From: Paradesertivirga mongoliensis
Lineage (GTDB): Bacteria; Bacteroidota; Bacteroidia; Sphingobacteriales; Sphingobacteriaceae
DNA length: 64,000 nucleotides
Assembly (NCBI RefSeq): GCF_024436395.1
Contig: NZ_JAFMZO010000002.1
Span: 1,116,001 to 1,180,000 of the forward strand
Direction: 5' to 3'
The position numbers were made by a program, and so were the translations under genes. Below the pieces are notes generated by a model that did no database searches, was not told the origin of the DNA, and saw nothing but the letters and a program-made list of their open reading frames with translations. This document shows, in pieces, positions 35,264-43,558 of the stretch; the stretch's first letter is position 1, and every line of letters starts with the position of its first letter.

Positions 35264-38200
35264 TTAGAAATTAAATGTCAGATTCATCCCGAAAGTCCTT
35301 GTAGATGGCATTTGGCCCATTTCTACTCCAGGCAATAATGTTGAGCCGTTCAGCGCTGCTGTTTCCGGATCGAACATGGGGAACTTTGTAATCATGGCTA
35401 AGTCACGTCCATATACCGCAAGCTTGGCATTGTTCACCTTAATTTTCGTGGTCAGGCTTTTCGGAAGCGCATATTCAAAGCGCAACTCTCTTAGCTTCAA
35501 AAAAGATGCGTCGAATGAGTTAGACTCCACATTAGCCCTGCGATAGTAATCAGCGTAGTAGTTCCCTACCGGAACCTTTTTTGTATTCGGAGAGTAACTT
35601 CCATCAGCGTTTTTCACCACTCCGTCTCCAATGATAAACCCATCTTCTCTCCCCGGCAGGGTGCTTTTCAGCTTGCCCTGTTCGGCCATTTTATGATGCG
35701 TCTGTGAATAAACCAATCCTCCATACTGTCCATCCAGCAAAAAGCTAAATCTGAAATTCTTATAAGCAAACTCGTTTTGAATACCGCCTTTCCAATCGGC
35801 ATACGCTTCGCCAATGTACTGGATCTCCGCAGGGCGTGCAGGAAAACCATCTGTAGTATATACGATCTGGCCCTCAGGCGATCTCACAAAGTTAAACCCG
35901 TAAATAGCGCCTGTAGATCCGCCTACTCTTGCCTGTATTGTGGCATTACCACCATAGCCGATGTCCTGGCTTTCGGTCATGCCTTCTGCAAGTTTTAACA
36001 CCTTGTTTTTATTTTTCGCCCAGGTAAGAGTGGTGTTCCAGCTAAAGGCATCAGACTTTATTGGACTACCTCTCAATACCAATTCAATGCCCTGATTTCT
36101 TACCGTGCCCGCATTCAGTACTGCCCGGGTAAAACCGGTTGAGGGCTCTAGTGGAACCTCAAGAATCTGATTTTCGGTGGTGTTACTATAAAGCGTTAGG
36201 TCCATCCCGAAACGGTTCTTGAAGAGATTATATTCCAAACCACCTTCGTAGCTTGTGGTGATTTCAGGCTTAAAGTCGGCGTTAAAAAGCGTGGTAGGCG
36301 CCACCGCTGAACTAGGAAAGTTACTCACTGAATAATACTTGCTGGTTCTGTACGGCTCGGTATCATTTCCTACCTGCGCGGCTGACAGCCGTAACTTTGC
36401 ATAAGAAATCGCATCAGGAAGTTGAAACATCTCGTTCAGAATAAAGCTGGAGCTGATGGATGGATAAAAGAATGAGTTATTCTGTACCGGCAGCGCGCTG
36501 GACCAGTCATTTCTTCCTGTAACGTCCACAAACACCTGGCTTTTATAGCCAAAAGAGGCAATTGCGTACAGACTGTTTACTTTCTTGTTACCATAAACAG
36601 TGTTGGACAGAGGAAGACTCACGCCATTCGAAAGTTTGTAGACTCCAGGAGTGACCAGACCATCAACAGACCTGCCTAATTCTCTTGAACGCTGGTTTCT
36701 TAAGTTGCCTCCAAGTGAAGCACTCAGATTAATTGAAGAACTCAAATCATGCTTGAAATTTAATAACGCGTCTGTATTAATTTCGTAGTCGTATAAGTTC
36801 TGCTGTTTGTAATATCCACGCTGAAAGTTGGCGGTATTATATGGCCTTCTGGTATCACGTTCTTCGGTCGACATGTCCAGGCTCGAACGCAGCAACAGGT
36901 TCAGTTTTTTAGAAAATTCATACGTTGCCGAAATATTCCCAACAGTGCTATAACTGTCTACGGCGTTCGTCATTTCATGTGCAATTAAAAAAGGATTATC
37001 GATAAATGAGCTGAACGGATGTATTTGCTCTACCTGCTCGGCACCCCTCTTCCATCTGTCCTGATACCAGGCTAAATCCACGTTAGGGTTTTGGAAGATC
37101 ATGAAATAGGATATCGTCTGGTTATTATATCCGGTTGCAGGAAGGTTATCACTGTTCTTATTAGTGAAGTTGACCTTCGAATTCAGCTTTAACTTATCAG
37201 ACACGGTGTAGTTGAGGCTCAATGCCGCTGTCAAACGTTCATAACCTGTATTCGGCATGATCCACTGGTTTTTGGAGTGTGTAACCGATGCCCGCGCCGA
37301 AGCTTTCTCACTTCCGCCCTCAACGGCTACACTATTTGTAATGGTGGAGCCAGTTCTGAAAAAGCCTTTTACGTTGTTCTCGTATGGCCTCCATAAAGTG
37401 CGCTCCGTACCTGCGCCTTGTAAGGCCGGATTGTATTGATAATACATTTGTCCATTGAATTTGGGACCGAATGCACTGCTCGTTCCATGAGTCGCTGCCC
37501 CGTCGGCAGTTATACCATAAGAGTAATATTTCTGACCGGCAGGTAAAAGGTTTTCGTTTGGCCCCATCGTTCCCTGCCCGTACTCGTGCTGAAAGTCGGG
37601 CCATTTCAACACATCATTGAAACTCACATTAGAGTTTACTGAAATACCTATTCCATTATTTTTCCTGGAACCAGATTTTGTTGTGATAATCAATGCACCG
37701 TTTGCCGCACGGCTTCCATAAAGAGCTGTAGCACTTGCTCCCTTAAGAACGTTGATGCTTTCAATATCATCAGGATTTATATCCGCGATGCCATTACCGA
37801 AATCTATGGGAGCATCGTTTCCTGAACCGGCCCCATAAGCGTTAGTAACGCCAGCGCTTGTCATGCCGCTGTTCATTGGAACTCCATCCAAAACTATTAA
37901 GGCAAAGTTTCCGTCGGGGTTTAAAGAAGTATTTCCTCTTAGCGTTACCCGGGTAGAATTTAATGGGCCCGACCCTGGCGAGATGAGTGTTAACCCAGCT
38001 ACCTTGCCAGAGAGTGCGCCAACCCAGTTGTTAGAGCGTGCATCGTTTAGTTGCTCTGAAGTAATATTCTGAGTTGCATAGCCAAGGGATTTTTGCTCGC
38101 GTTTAATGCCCAGAGCTGTTGTTACTACTACTTCTTTAAGAGCCTGCGCATCTTCAGAGAGTTTAACGTTGATTAAATTACTCCCCGAGTATTTTATGGT

Positions 38201-38467
38201 AGCGGTCTTAAAGCCCAGATACCTAAACTCGATAACATCATTCGTGCTGAAGTTCTTGTCAACAGATAAACGATACCTGCCGTTTTCGTCACTGGCTGTG
38301 GAAATTGCTGTACCTTTTAATAAGACCGTAACACCTGCAAGGGGCTGGTCGTTCTCATCGGTAACAATACCAGAAACAGAATTTTGCTGCGCAAATACGG
38401 ATGCCAGCGAGAAAAACAATAAACATACACACAGTATGCTTCGCTTTAAAGAATTAAGATATAACAT
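35264..38467 (-). CDS. SusC/RagA-family TonB-linked outer-membrane transporter
   Basis: The 1067-residue protein has a signal peptide ending VFAQQ, the carboxypeptidase-like domain (GIVTDENDQPLAGVTVLLKG), a plug with the SusC signature (NVLKGASATALYGSRAANGALIITTK) and a large C-terminal barrel ending RTFGMNLTFNF. It is first in the operon SusC-SusD-metallophosphoesterase-glycerophosphodiesterase. The promoter region has three 11-bp-phased hexamers and no -33 element, supporting phosphate control. It resembles the phosphate utilisation systems described for plant-associated Flavobacterium (recalled literature). Confidence 0.93.
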   Translation of the reverse strand: MLYLNSLKRSILCVCLLFFSLASVFAQQNSVSGIVTDENDQPLAGVTVLLKGTAISTASDENGRYRLSVDKNFSTNDVIEFRYLGFKTATIKYSGSNLINVKLSEDAQALKEVVVTTALGIKREQKSLGYATQNITSEQLNDARSNNWVGALSGKVAGLTLISPGSGPLNSTRVTLRGNTSLNPDGNFALIVLDGVPMNSGMTSAGVTNAYGAGSGNDAPIDFGNGIADINPDDIESINVLKGASATALYGSRAANGALIITTKSGSRKNNGIGISVNSNVSFNDVLKWPDFQHEYGQGTMGPNENLLPAGQKYYSYGITADGAATHGTSSAFGPKFNGQMYYQYNPALQGAGTERTLWRPYENNVKGFFRTGSTITNSVAVEGGSEKASARASVTHSKNQWIMPNTGYERLTAALSLNYTVSDKLKLNSKVNFTNKNSDNLPATGYNNQTISYFMIFQNPNVDLAWYQDRWKRGAEQVEQIHPFSSFIDNPFLIAHEMTNAVDSYSTVGNISATYEFSKKLNLLLRSSLDMSTEERDTRRPYNTANFQRGYYKQQNLYDYEINTDALLNFKHDLSSSINLSASLGGNLRNQRSRELGRSVDGLVTPGVYKLSNGVSLPLSNTVYGNKKVNSLYAIASFGYKSQVFVDVTGRNDWSSALPVQNNSFFYPSISSSFILNEMFQLPDAISYAKLRLSAAQVGNDTEPYRTSKYYSVSNFPSSAVAPTTLFNADFKPEITTSYEGGLEYNLFKNRFGMDLTLYSNTTENQILEVPLEPSTGFTRAVLNAGTVRNQGIELVLRGSPIKSDAFSWNTTLTWAKNKNKVLKLAEGMTESQDIGYGGNATIQARVGGSTGAIYGFNFVRSPEGQIVYTTDGFPARPAEIQYIGEAYADWKGGIQNEFAYKNFRFSFLLDGQYGGLVYSQTHHKMAEQGKLKSTLPGREDGFIIGDGVVKNADGSYSPNTKKVPVGNYYADYYRRANVESNSFDASFLKLRELRFEYALPKSLTTKIKVNNAKLAVYGRDLAMITKFPMFDPETAALNGSTLLPGVEMGQMPSTRTFGMNLTFNF

Positions 38468-38490
38468 CAGATTTTAATTTTAAACCGATG

Positions 38491-38536
38491 CGAAACTATG
38501 CCGCCAGTATTACTGAAATACTAATGCTGTATTAAG
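38491..38536 (-). promoter_or_regulatory. Candidate PHO-box promoter of the SusC operon
   Basis: The -7-like TAGTTTCG (38491-38498, complement) is one mismatch from TAnnTTTG. On the plus strand attact, actaat and attaag begin at 38509, 38520 and 38531, that is 11, 22 and 33 bp from the first base of the -7 element. The apparent inverted repeat AGTATT/AATACT (38506-38522) lies inside this array. Confidence 0.5.
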
Positions 38537-38561
38537 ATTTCCGGGAAATTGGGGATGGTTT

Positions 38562-38596
38562 TTTAAGCTTTTGTTAAGTTACCTGAGCTATCTTCC
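38562..38596 (+). promoter_or_regulatory. Candidate PHO-box promoter of phoX
   Basis: TTTAAG (38562-38567) and GTTAAG (38573-38578) are 11 bp apart. The last base is 11 bp before TATCTTCC (38589-38596), a two-mismatch -7 element. The spacing equals that of the other candidates when read in gene direction. Confidence 0.5.
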
Positions 38597-38695
38597 TGAC
38601 GGAAGTGCATATCAGCAGCAATCCTTTATCTAAACTTAAAGCCCGGATAATTTTATGGTGACACACCAAACTTAGGTTTGTCAAAAAAACGCATA

Positions 38696-40165
38696 ATGAA
38701 ACATTTTGTACAAAGCAAACTTGGAGCTATCACCTTAACAGCTATTACAGCAGCAGCTATTATTACTGCTTGTCAGAAGGAGAACAAAGGAGGCCACCGA
38801 CAAGGAACTGTTACACTTAAAGATTATTCGGTAACGCCGTCTCTTGTTAAATCACTCGCAGGTTTTGAGGGCTTGCAAATATACCCCCTGATAAGCAGCG
38901 ACGATAAACTGGAAGGCTCTCCAGACTTTGTTTATGGCGCACAACCCGATGGAGCCGGAATTTTAAAGGATCCGAATAGCGATGGGTATGTCATGATCAA
39001 CAATCACGAGATCTTGTTCTCGGTATCCAGAGTATATCTGGATAAAAACCTGAAGCCATTAAAAGGAGAATATATTGTCGACGCAAAAGGCGGAGGCATG
39101 CGACTGTGTTCGGCAACCATGGTAACCGCCCAGGAACACGGCTTCGGACCCTTATTTTTAACTGCCGGCGAATCGGGTGCTGAATCAATGATTCACCAGA
39201 TCGATCCCTTTGGTTCTGTAAATCTTAAAACGACAAATCGTACTATCCCTGCTCTGGGAAAATGTATTGCAGAAAATGCTGTTCCACTTCCTAAAAATGC
39301 GTATCCCGGTAAAACAGCAATCTTTATTGGCGAGGACGATAGCAATGGCCAAATCAACCTGTATGTGTCCAATACTGTTGGCGACCTCACAAATGGCAAC
39401 TTATACATGATGCGCCGCACTAACCTAAATTCTGTTGAAACGGATATGGCTGTTAATACCGGCTACGATGTAGAATTTGTTGAATATGATAATGTAAGCA
39501 CCAGCACCGGAGCTCAGCTTGCTGCACAAACCGTGACCAAGGGTGCATTGCAGCTGGCACGTGTAGAAGACTTAGACTACGGTAAAGGAAGTACCGAAGC
39601 CAACAGAACGTTATATTTTGTTTCTACCGGAGTGAGTCAGGCCGACAAAATAACCCCCGTAGAAGGAAAAACCATGTGGGGCAGAGTTTACAAACTGGAA
39701 CTCGATGCCAATAACATCCTGAAAGGTAAACTAACCCCCTTAATGGATGGAGAAGTTGATCCGGGAAATCATATTGTAAATCCCGATAACATTTGTGTAA
39801 CTAAAAATTACCTGTACATCCAGGAAGACGGGGATTCTTATTACAAAAACAACAAGCACGACGGAAGAATCTGGCAGTACAACATCGCTACAAAAGCAAT
39901 GAAACCTATGCTCGAAATGAATCATCGCCGCACAGATGCTATTTTCAACGCAAAATACAATCCTAATAATTCTACCAATTTAAGTTCATGGGAATATGGT
40001 GCGATGTACGATATATCTGATCTGATCGGCAAACCAAACACATTTGTGGTAAATATTCACCCACACACCTGGACAGATGATAAATTTGCTAATGCCGACG
40101 GTAGTGGAATAACTACTAATAAAGAAGGTGGGCAAACAGTTATCATCACCGGAGTCGATAAATAA
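38696..40165 (+). CDS. phoX: PhoX-like (DUF839) alkaline phosphatase lipoprotein
   Basis: The chosen start is ATG 38696 (MKHFVQSK); an earlier start at 38678 is possible. The signal ends at a lipobox-like ITAC. The ~490-residue protein matches the PhoX/DUF839 propeller: FVYGAQPDGAGIL, GYVMINNHE, GGMRLCSATMVTAQEHGFGP, FIGEDDSNGQINLYV and VEDLDYGKG, with many acidic and amide residues suited to the Ca/Fe cofactor known for PhoX. It releases phosphate from monoesters outside the cytoplasm. It is transcribed divergently from SusC, with its own candidate PHO box and a strong terminator after it. Confidence 0.75.
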   Translation: MKHFVQSKLGAITLTAITAAAIITACQKENKGGHRQGTVTLKDYSVTPSLVKSLAGFEGLQIYPLISSDDKLEGSPDFVYGAQPDGAGILKDPNSDGYVMINNHEILFSVSRVYLDKNLKPLKGEYIVDAKGGGMRLCSATMVTAQEHGFGPLFLTAGESGAESMIHQIDPFGSVNLKTTNRTIPALGKCIAENAVPLPKNAYPGKTAIFIGEDDSNGQINLYVSNTVGDLTNGNLYMMRRTNLNSVETDMAVNTGYDVEFVEYDNVSTSTGAQLAAQTVTKGALQLARVEDLDYGKGSTEANRTLYFVSTGVSQADKITPVEGKTMWGRVYKLELDANNILKGKLTPLMDGEVDPGNHIVNPDNICVTKNYLYIQEDGDSYYKNNKHDGRIWQYNIATKAMKPMLEMNHRRTDAIFNAKYNPNNSTNLSSWEYGAMYDISDLIGKPNTFVVNIHPHTWTDDKFANADGSGITTNKEGGQTVIITGVDK

Positions 40166-40186
40166 TTTTCACCTAAACTTCTTCTG

Positions 40187-40214
40187 GCCTTCCGCTAGCG
40201 CGGAAGGCTTTTTT
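40187..40214 (+). terminator. Strong intrinsic terminator between phoX and the di-haem peroxidase gene
   Basis: GCCTTCCGC (40187-40195) pairs perfectly with GCGGAAGGC (40200-40208) around TAGC, followed by six T. The peroxidase ATG is only 12 bp further, so the downstream gene depends on readthrough or on an unrecognised promoter. Confidence 0.92.
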
Positions 40215-40226
40215 GTTTTAAATTTG

Positions 40227-41993
40227 ATGATAAGATTACGTCTGATACTAATTCTATCTTTCCTGGGCATACTAACCTATTGCTCGGTAGCGACCCAGTC
40301 TGCTACCAGCAAGGTAAAAGATCTTCTCAACCAGCAATTTACGGAGCTTGAATCGATTACCGCCGACACGCTGTTTAAGCTGGCACGGCACGGAAATGCA
40401 ACTGACTTAAAGAAGGCTTTTATTAATACTCGGCTGGCGTATAAAAAATTGGAATGGTTTACAGAATATTACGCTCCCGGAGCCAGCAGACTCCTGAACG
40501 GTCCTCCGCTGCCCGAAATCGAAATCGAGGAAACCAAAGCGTTTGAACCCGGAGGCCTGCAGGTAATCGAAGAGTATATATTTCCTTTTGAGGAAGCTAA
40601 CAGGCCCCATCTGATGCGGGAGATAAAAGCTTTTCAATCTAAGCTTAAGCGAGCGCGTTCTGTTTTAGAAGATACTGAATTTACGGATGCACACATTCTC
40701 GACGCCTGTAAACTGCAGATTTTCCGCATCAACGCCCTGGGCATAACAGGTTTCGATACTCCGCTGTCTAAAACCGGCCTGATCGAAGCAAAAGCCTCAC
40801 TAAACGCAATGCTGTCTATCGTCAGGATTTTTGGTGATAACGACAAAATAGAAAACTTAATAGTTGCTGCCGGCAGGTACATTGATAAAAACCCAGATTT
40901 TGATAGCTTTAACAGGATGGAATTCCTTACCCGGTTTTCAAATCCTCTAACTGTTGAGTTAAAACGATGGGAAAAACAATTGAATGTAGAACCGCTTAAA
41001 ACTGAGCTTGCAATCTATACCAGAAGCGAAACCTTATTTGATCCGAATCTTTTCAATCCCAACTTCTTTGCAGAAAATAGCGAAGCATCCTACACCAGCC
41101 AAAAGGCATTGCTGGGGAAGCAATTATTCTCAGACCCGGTGCTGTCCGGAAGTGTCCGCAGTTGTCAAAGTTGTCATAAACCAGAGCTCGCATTTACGGA
41201 TGGCCTTGCCAAAAGCCCTGCCATTATACCAGGAACATTTGTAAAGCGTAATGCGCCAACGCTGTACTATGCGGGTTTGCAACAAGCTCAGTTTTATGAT
41301 ATGCGAGCCCCATCCCTGGAAAACCAGGCCATGGATGTAATCGCTAATAAAGACGAGATGCATGCTTCAGTTGAAGATGCGGCAAAGCGATTGAACAGTC
41401 ATCAGGAATACCGAAAAAAATTTAAATCCGCTTTCCCAACTATGGAAGCTGAAATTAAACCAAGGTATGTGATGATTGCCCTCGCCACTTACCTGCGGTC
41501 TCTGGCTCCGTTTAACTCCCGGTTTGACAAATACATGCGCGGCGACTCTACCCAAATGAATGCTAAAGAAGTTGCCGGATTTAACCTGTTTATGGGTAAA
41601 GGAAAATGTGGAAGTTGCCACTTTATGCCATTATTTAATGGAACCGCCCCACCGGCATTTACAAATACAGAAGCTGAAGTATTGGGTGTTCCTGCAACAC
41701 CCAATGGCCGACTAATTGATGCTGACCAGGGAAGGTATGCACACAATAAAATTGACGAGCTTAAATTCTCTTTCAAAACTCCAACGGTTCGTAATGTGGG
41801 AAAAACCGCCCCTTATATGCATAATGGTGCCTTCAGCACTTTGGAGGAAGTAATGGAATTTTACAATAATGGCGGCGGCGCAGGCCTGGGCTTTGAGCTG
41901 GAGAATCAGACACTATCTACAGATAAGCTTAATTTATCCAAAAAAGAGCAAGAAGCTATTATTGCTTTTCTAAACACACTGACGGATATGTAA
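40227..41993 (+). CDS. Imelysin-like domain fused to a di-haem cytochrome c peroxidase
   Basis: The chosen start is ATG 40227 (MIRLRLILILSF), which gives a signal peptide with a possible lipobox (LTYC); the longer frame from 40128 would run through the terminator. Residues ~30-275 resemble imelysin-like helical domains (ARHGNATDLKKAF, GGLQVIEEYIFPF), with the conserved H of GxHxxE replaced by Q. Residues ~300-588 are a MauG/CcpA-type peroxidase with two haem sites, SCQSCHKPE and GKCGSCHFMP, plus APYMHNGAFSTLEEV. It should act in the periplasm or at the surface. Its position after phoX suggests a role with that iron-dependent phosphatase, which is inference. Confidence 0.85.
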   Translation: MIRLRLILILSFLGILTYCSVATQSATSKVKDLLNQQFTELESITADTLFKLARHGNATDLKKAFINTRLAYKKLEWFTEYYAPGASRLLNGPPLPEIEIEETKAFEPGGLQVIEEYIFPFEEANRPHLMREIKAFQSKLKRARSVLEDTEFTDAHILDACKLQIFRINALGITGFDTPLSKTGLIEAKASLNAMLSIVRIFGDNDKIENLIVAAGRYIDKNPDFDSFNRMEFLTRFSNPLTVELKRWEKQLNVEPLKTELAIYTRSETLFDPNLFNPNFFAENSEASYTSQKALLGKQLFSDPVLSGSVRSCQSCHKPELAFTDGLAKSPAIIPGTFVKRNAPTLYYAGLQQAQFYDMRAPSLENQAMDVIANKDEMHASVEDAAKRLNSHQEYRKKFKSAFPTMEAEIKPRYVMIALATYLRSLAPFNSRFDKYMRGDSTQMNAKEVAGFNLFMGKGKCGSCHFMPLFNGTAPPAFTNTEAEVLGVPATPNGRLIDADQGRYAHNKIDELKFSFKTPTVRNVGKTAPYMHNGAFSTLEEVMEFYNNGGGAGLGFELENQTLSTDKLNLSKKEQEAIIAFLNTLTDM

Positions 41994-42057
41994 CAGCAGC
42001 AAGGCAACCAGTTGAAAATCTGCGATCGCTGTTAGGTAAAGGCTCAGCATGTCAAAC

Positions 42058-42840
42058 TTAGCCTATAGCAATTATTTTTGCACAGCCTCCATATTTCAGG
42101 GGGTTAATTACCGCGTCTGTAATAGGTGTACCCATTTGAATCCCCAAAGAAAGGATTAGCGTGCGATCTGGTTGCGCTGAAAAGTTATTCAGTTCAACCG
42201 AGAGCTCGGTGGCGCTAAATAACTGCGTGGCATGATACCAACCGCTATAAGTGCAGCACCCCTCTATATTTTCAATTAGATATCCTCTGCTGGTATATAA
42301 AGCATCTGCCACAGATCCCAGATTAATCACAAAACGGAACATAGGAGCTTGCCGGTTAAGTACCAGATTCACTCCGGGCATTAATTCGGGAAGCTGAACA
42401 TCGGCCTTACCCGCGTGGGCATCAATGCGTGCCTTGAGGGGATGCCTGATAATACTTTCAAAGGCGATATTCCTGTTTAAGCTAAATCCGTTCAGGAGGT
42501 GTTTGTGACGGGATAAATAAATATTGCGTTCCCCACGGAGACTTTCGGAGTCAAGCAATTGGATTGTTTTTGAGAAGGAATTTAGTACGGGCGTAAAGTT
42601 GTAATCCGCCATCGGCACCATGGGAAGCATGGATCGGCGAATCGCTCCACCCATCTTGCCGCAGCCGCTGAACTCAGTAAAGTTTTGACGCGTAAGCTTG
42701 AAATTATCCGCTTTATAAATTTTCTTTTTGCTTGCCCCGCCTTTCGTCCGAATAACAGTATCTTTAATGCCAGGAAGTTTGTAGCCGGTGACATTTCCCA
42801 TGCTACCGGTAAATTCAAAGTCGCCTTTTAAGAAAGCCAT
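42058..42840 (-). CDS. Uncharacterised Sphingobacteriaceae-type 260-residue protein
   Basis: The protein begins MAFLKGDFEFTGSMGNVTGYK and has VIRTKGGASKKKI, EFSGCGKMGGAIRRSM and RGERNIYLSRHKHLLNGFSLN. I recall similar proteins as frequent, multi-copy hypotheticals in Pedobacter-like genomes, but know no function. No signal peptide or membrane helix is visible; several segments look beta-rich with aromatic motifs. It is convergent with the peroxidase gene. Upstream, 11-bp tandem repeats (42937-42980) could be an operator or a mobile-repeat trace. It does not look part of the phosphate system. Confidence 0.6.
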   Translation of the reverse strand: MAFLKGDFEFTGSMGNVTGYKLPGIKDTVIRTKGGASKKKIYKADNFKLTRQNFTEFSGCGKMGGAIRRSMLPMVPMADYNFTPVLNSFSKTIQLLDSESLRGERNIYLSRHKHLLNGFSLNRNIAFESIIRHPLKARIDAHAGKADVQLPELMPGVNLVLNRQAPMFRFVINLGSVADALYTSRGYLIENIEGCCTYSGWYHATQLFSATELSVELNNFSAQPDRTLILSLGIQMGTPITDAVINPLKYGGCAKIIAIG

Positions 42841-42936
42841 AGATATAATGAATAGGTTGAAAATACTAAAATATAAATAAATTAACCTAAAGTCAATATA
42901 TTATTACTCTATCTCTCTAAAATATACTGTTGATAT

Positions 42937-42980
42937 ACTTAAACGGTACTTCAAGGATGCTTTAAGGATACTTTAAAGTC
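42937..42980. repeat. Four tandem 11-bp repeats
   Basis: acttaaacggt (42937), acttcaaggat (42948), gctttaaggat (42959) and actttaaagtc (42970) follow head to tail with exactly 11 bp each. Identity extends beyond the TTAA core, unlike the PHO-type hexamers. They lie 97 bp before the start of the uncharacterised gene at 42840. Confidence 0.75.
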
Positions 42981-42994
42981 CTTTCTGTCTCGCT

Positions 42995-43016
42995 CCGTAT
43001 CAGTGCCGTATCACTG
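42995..43016. repeat. Pair of 11-bp repeats downstream of the receiver gene
   Basis: ccgtatcagtg (42995-43005) is directly followed by ccgtatcactg (43006-43016), differing at one base. They lie 14 bp past the array at 42937-42980, in a different register. Confidence 0.7.
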
Positions 43017-43038
43017 CGAAACTGCCTTCATCCTTCAT

Positions 43039-43428
43039 CTATTTCCTAATTTCTCTTCTTAAAATAGCATTGATTCGGTTTACTATAACCTGAGGTTTTA
43101 CAGGCTTTACTATATAATCGTCTGCTCCTGAATCGAGCGCTTTGACCTCCGACTGCTCATCATTACGTGCAGTAAGGAAGATGATAAATGTATTTCTAAA
43201 ATCGACCATATTTCGCAGGATGCTACATGCTTCTAAACCTCCCATCACCGGCATCATCAAATCCATTATAATTAAATGAGGGCGAAATTGAATAGCCGCG
43301 AAAATTCCGTCCTGGCCGTTAGCCGCAGTATCAACCGAATAGCCTACTTTCTTTAGACAATGCGAAAGCAAATCTCTGATATCGGGTTCATCATCGACAA
43401 TAAGAATTTTCTGAGTTACAGATGCCAT
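43039..43428 (-). CDS. Single-domain response regulator (receiver only)
   Basis: The chosen start is ATG 43428 (MASVTQKILIVDDEP); an in-frame ATG exists at 43452. The ~129 residues are one receiver domain with IVDDEPDIRDLL, the phosphoacceptor aspartate in LIIMDLMMPVMGG, LTARND and the lysine in DDYIVKPVKP. It then stops, with no output domain or remnant after it. The closest visible relative is the PhoB-like regulator at 59063-59749, which shares DDEPDIR, RPxLIIMD and EFRNT/DFRNT-type segments. A role as a phosphoryl sink or partner-binding regulator of the PhoB branch is inferred from similarity and from the paired hexamers upstream. Confidence 0.85.
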   Translation of the reverse strand: MASVTQKILIVDDEPDIRDLLSHCLKKVGYSVDTAANGQDGIFAAIQFRPHLIIMDLMMPVMGGLEACSILRNMVDFRNTFIIFLTARNDEQSEVKALDSGADDYIVKPVKPQVIVNRINAILRREIRK

Positions 43429-43436
43429 AGTCAGGG

Positions 43437-43482
43437 CTAATGTAGAGCTCATAATGATGAAAGGGGTTAAGCAATTATTATG
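43437..43482 (-). promoter_or_regulatory. Candidate PHO-box promoter of the single-domain receiver gene
   Basis: gttaag (43466) and attatg (43477) are 11 bp apart. TACATTAG (43437-43444, complement) is a one-mismatch -7 element 22 bp from the nearer hexamer, the same 22/33 register as the phoB promoter. The predicted transcript starts about 3 nt before the ATG at 43428. Confidence 0.4.
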
Positions 43483-43558
43483 ATTGTAATAAATGCCGGA
43501 TAGCCTTATATCAGGTCTACGGCCTCAATCTTTCCATAAAATCGTGAGCGATGAATGT

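Noticed and set aside
38506..38522. Inverted repeat AGTATT/AATACT as a separate operator of susC
   Set aside because: It is contained in the 11-bp-phased hexamer array that better explains the region, so it is not listed independently.
40128..40226. Longer N-terminus for the first peroxidase fusion
   Set aside because: It would be translated through the phoX stop region and the terminator stem, and it hides a normal signal peptide that begins at 40227.
42058..42840. Membership of the uncharacterised 260-residue protein in the phosphate island
   Set aside because: It lacks a signal peptide, its upstream repeats differ from the PHO-type hexamers, and similar proteins are recalled in unrelated contexts.
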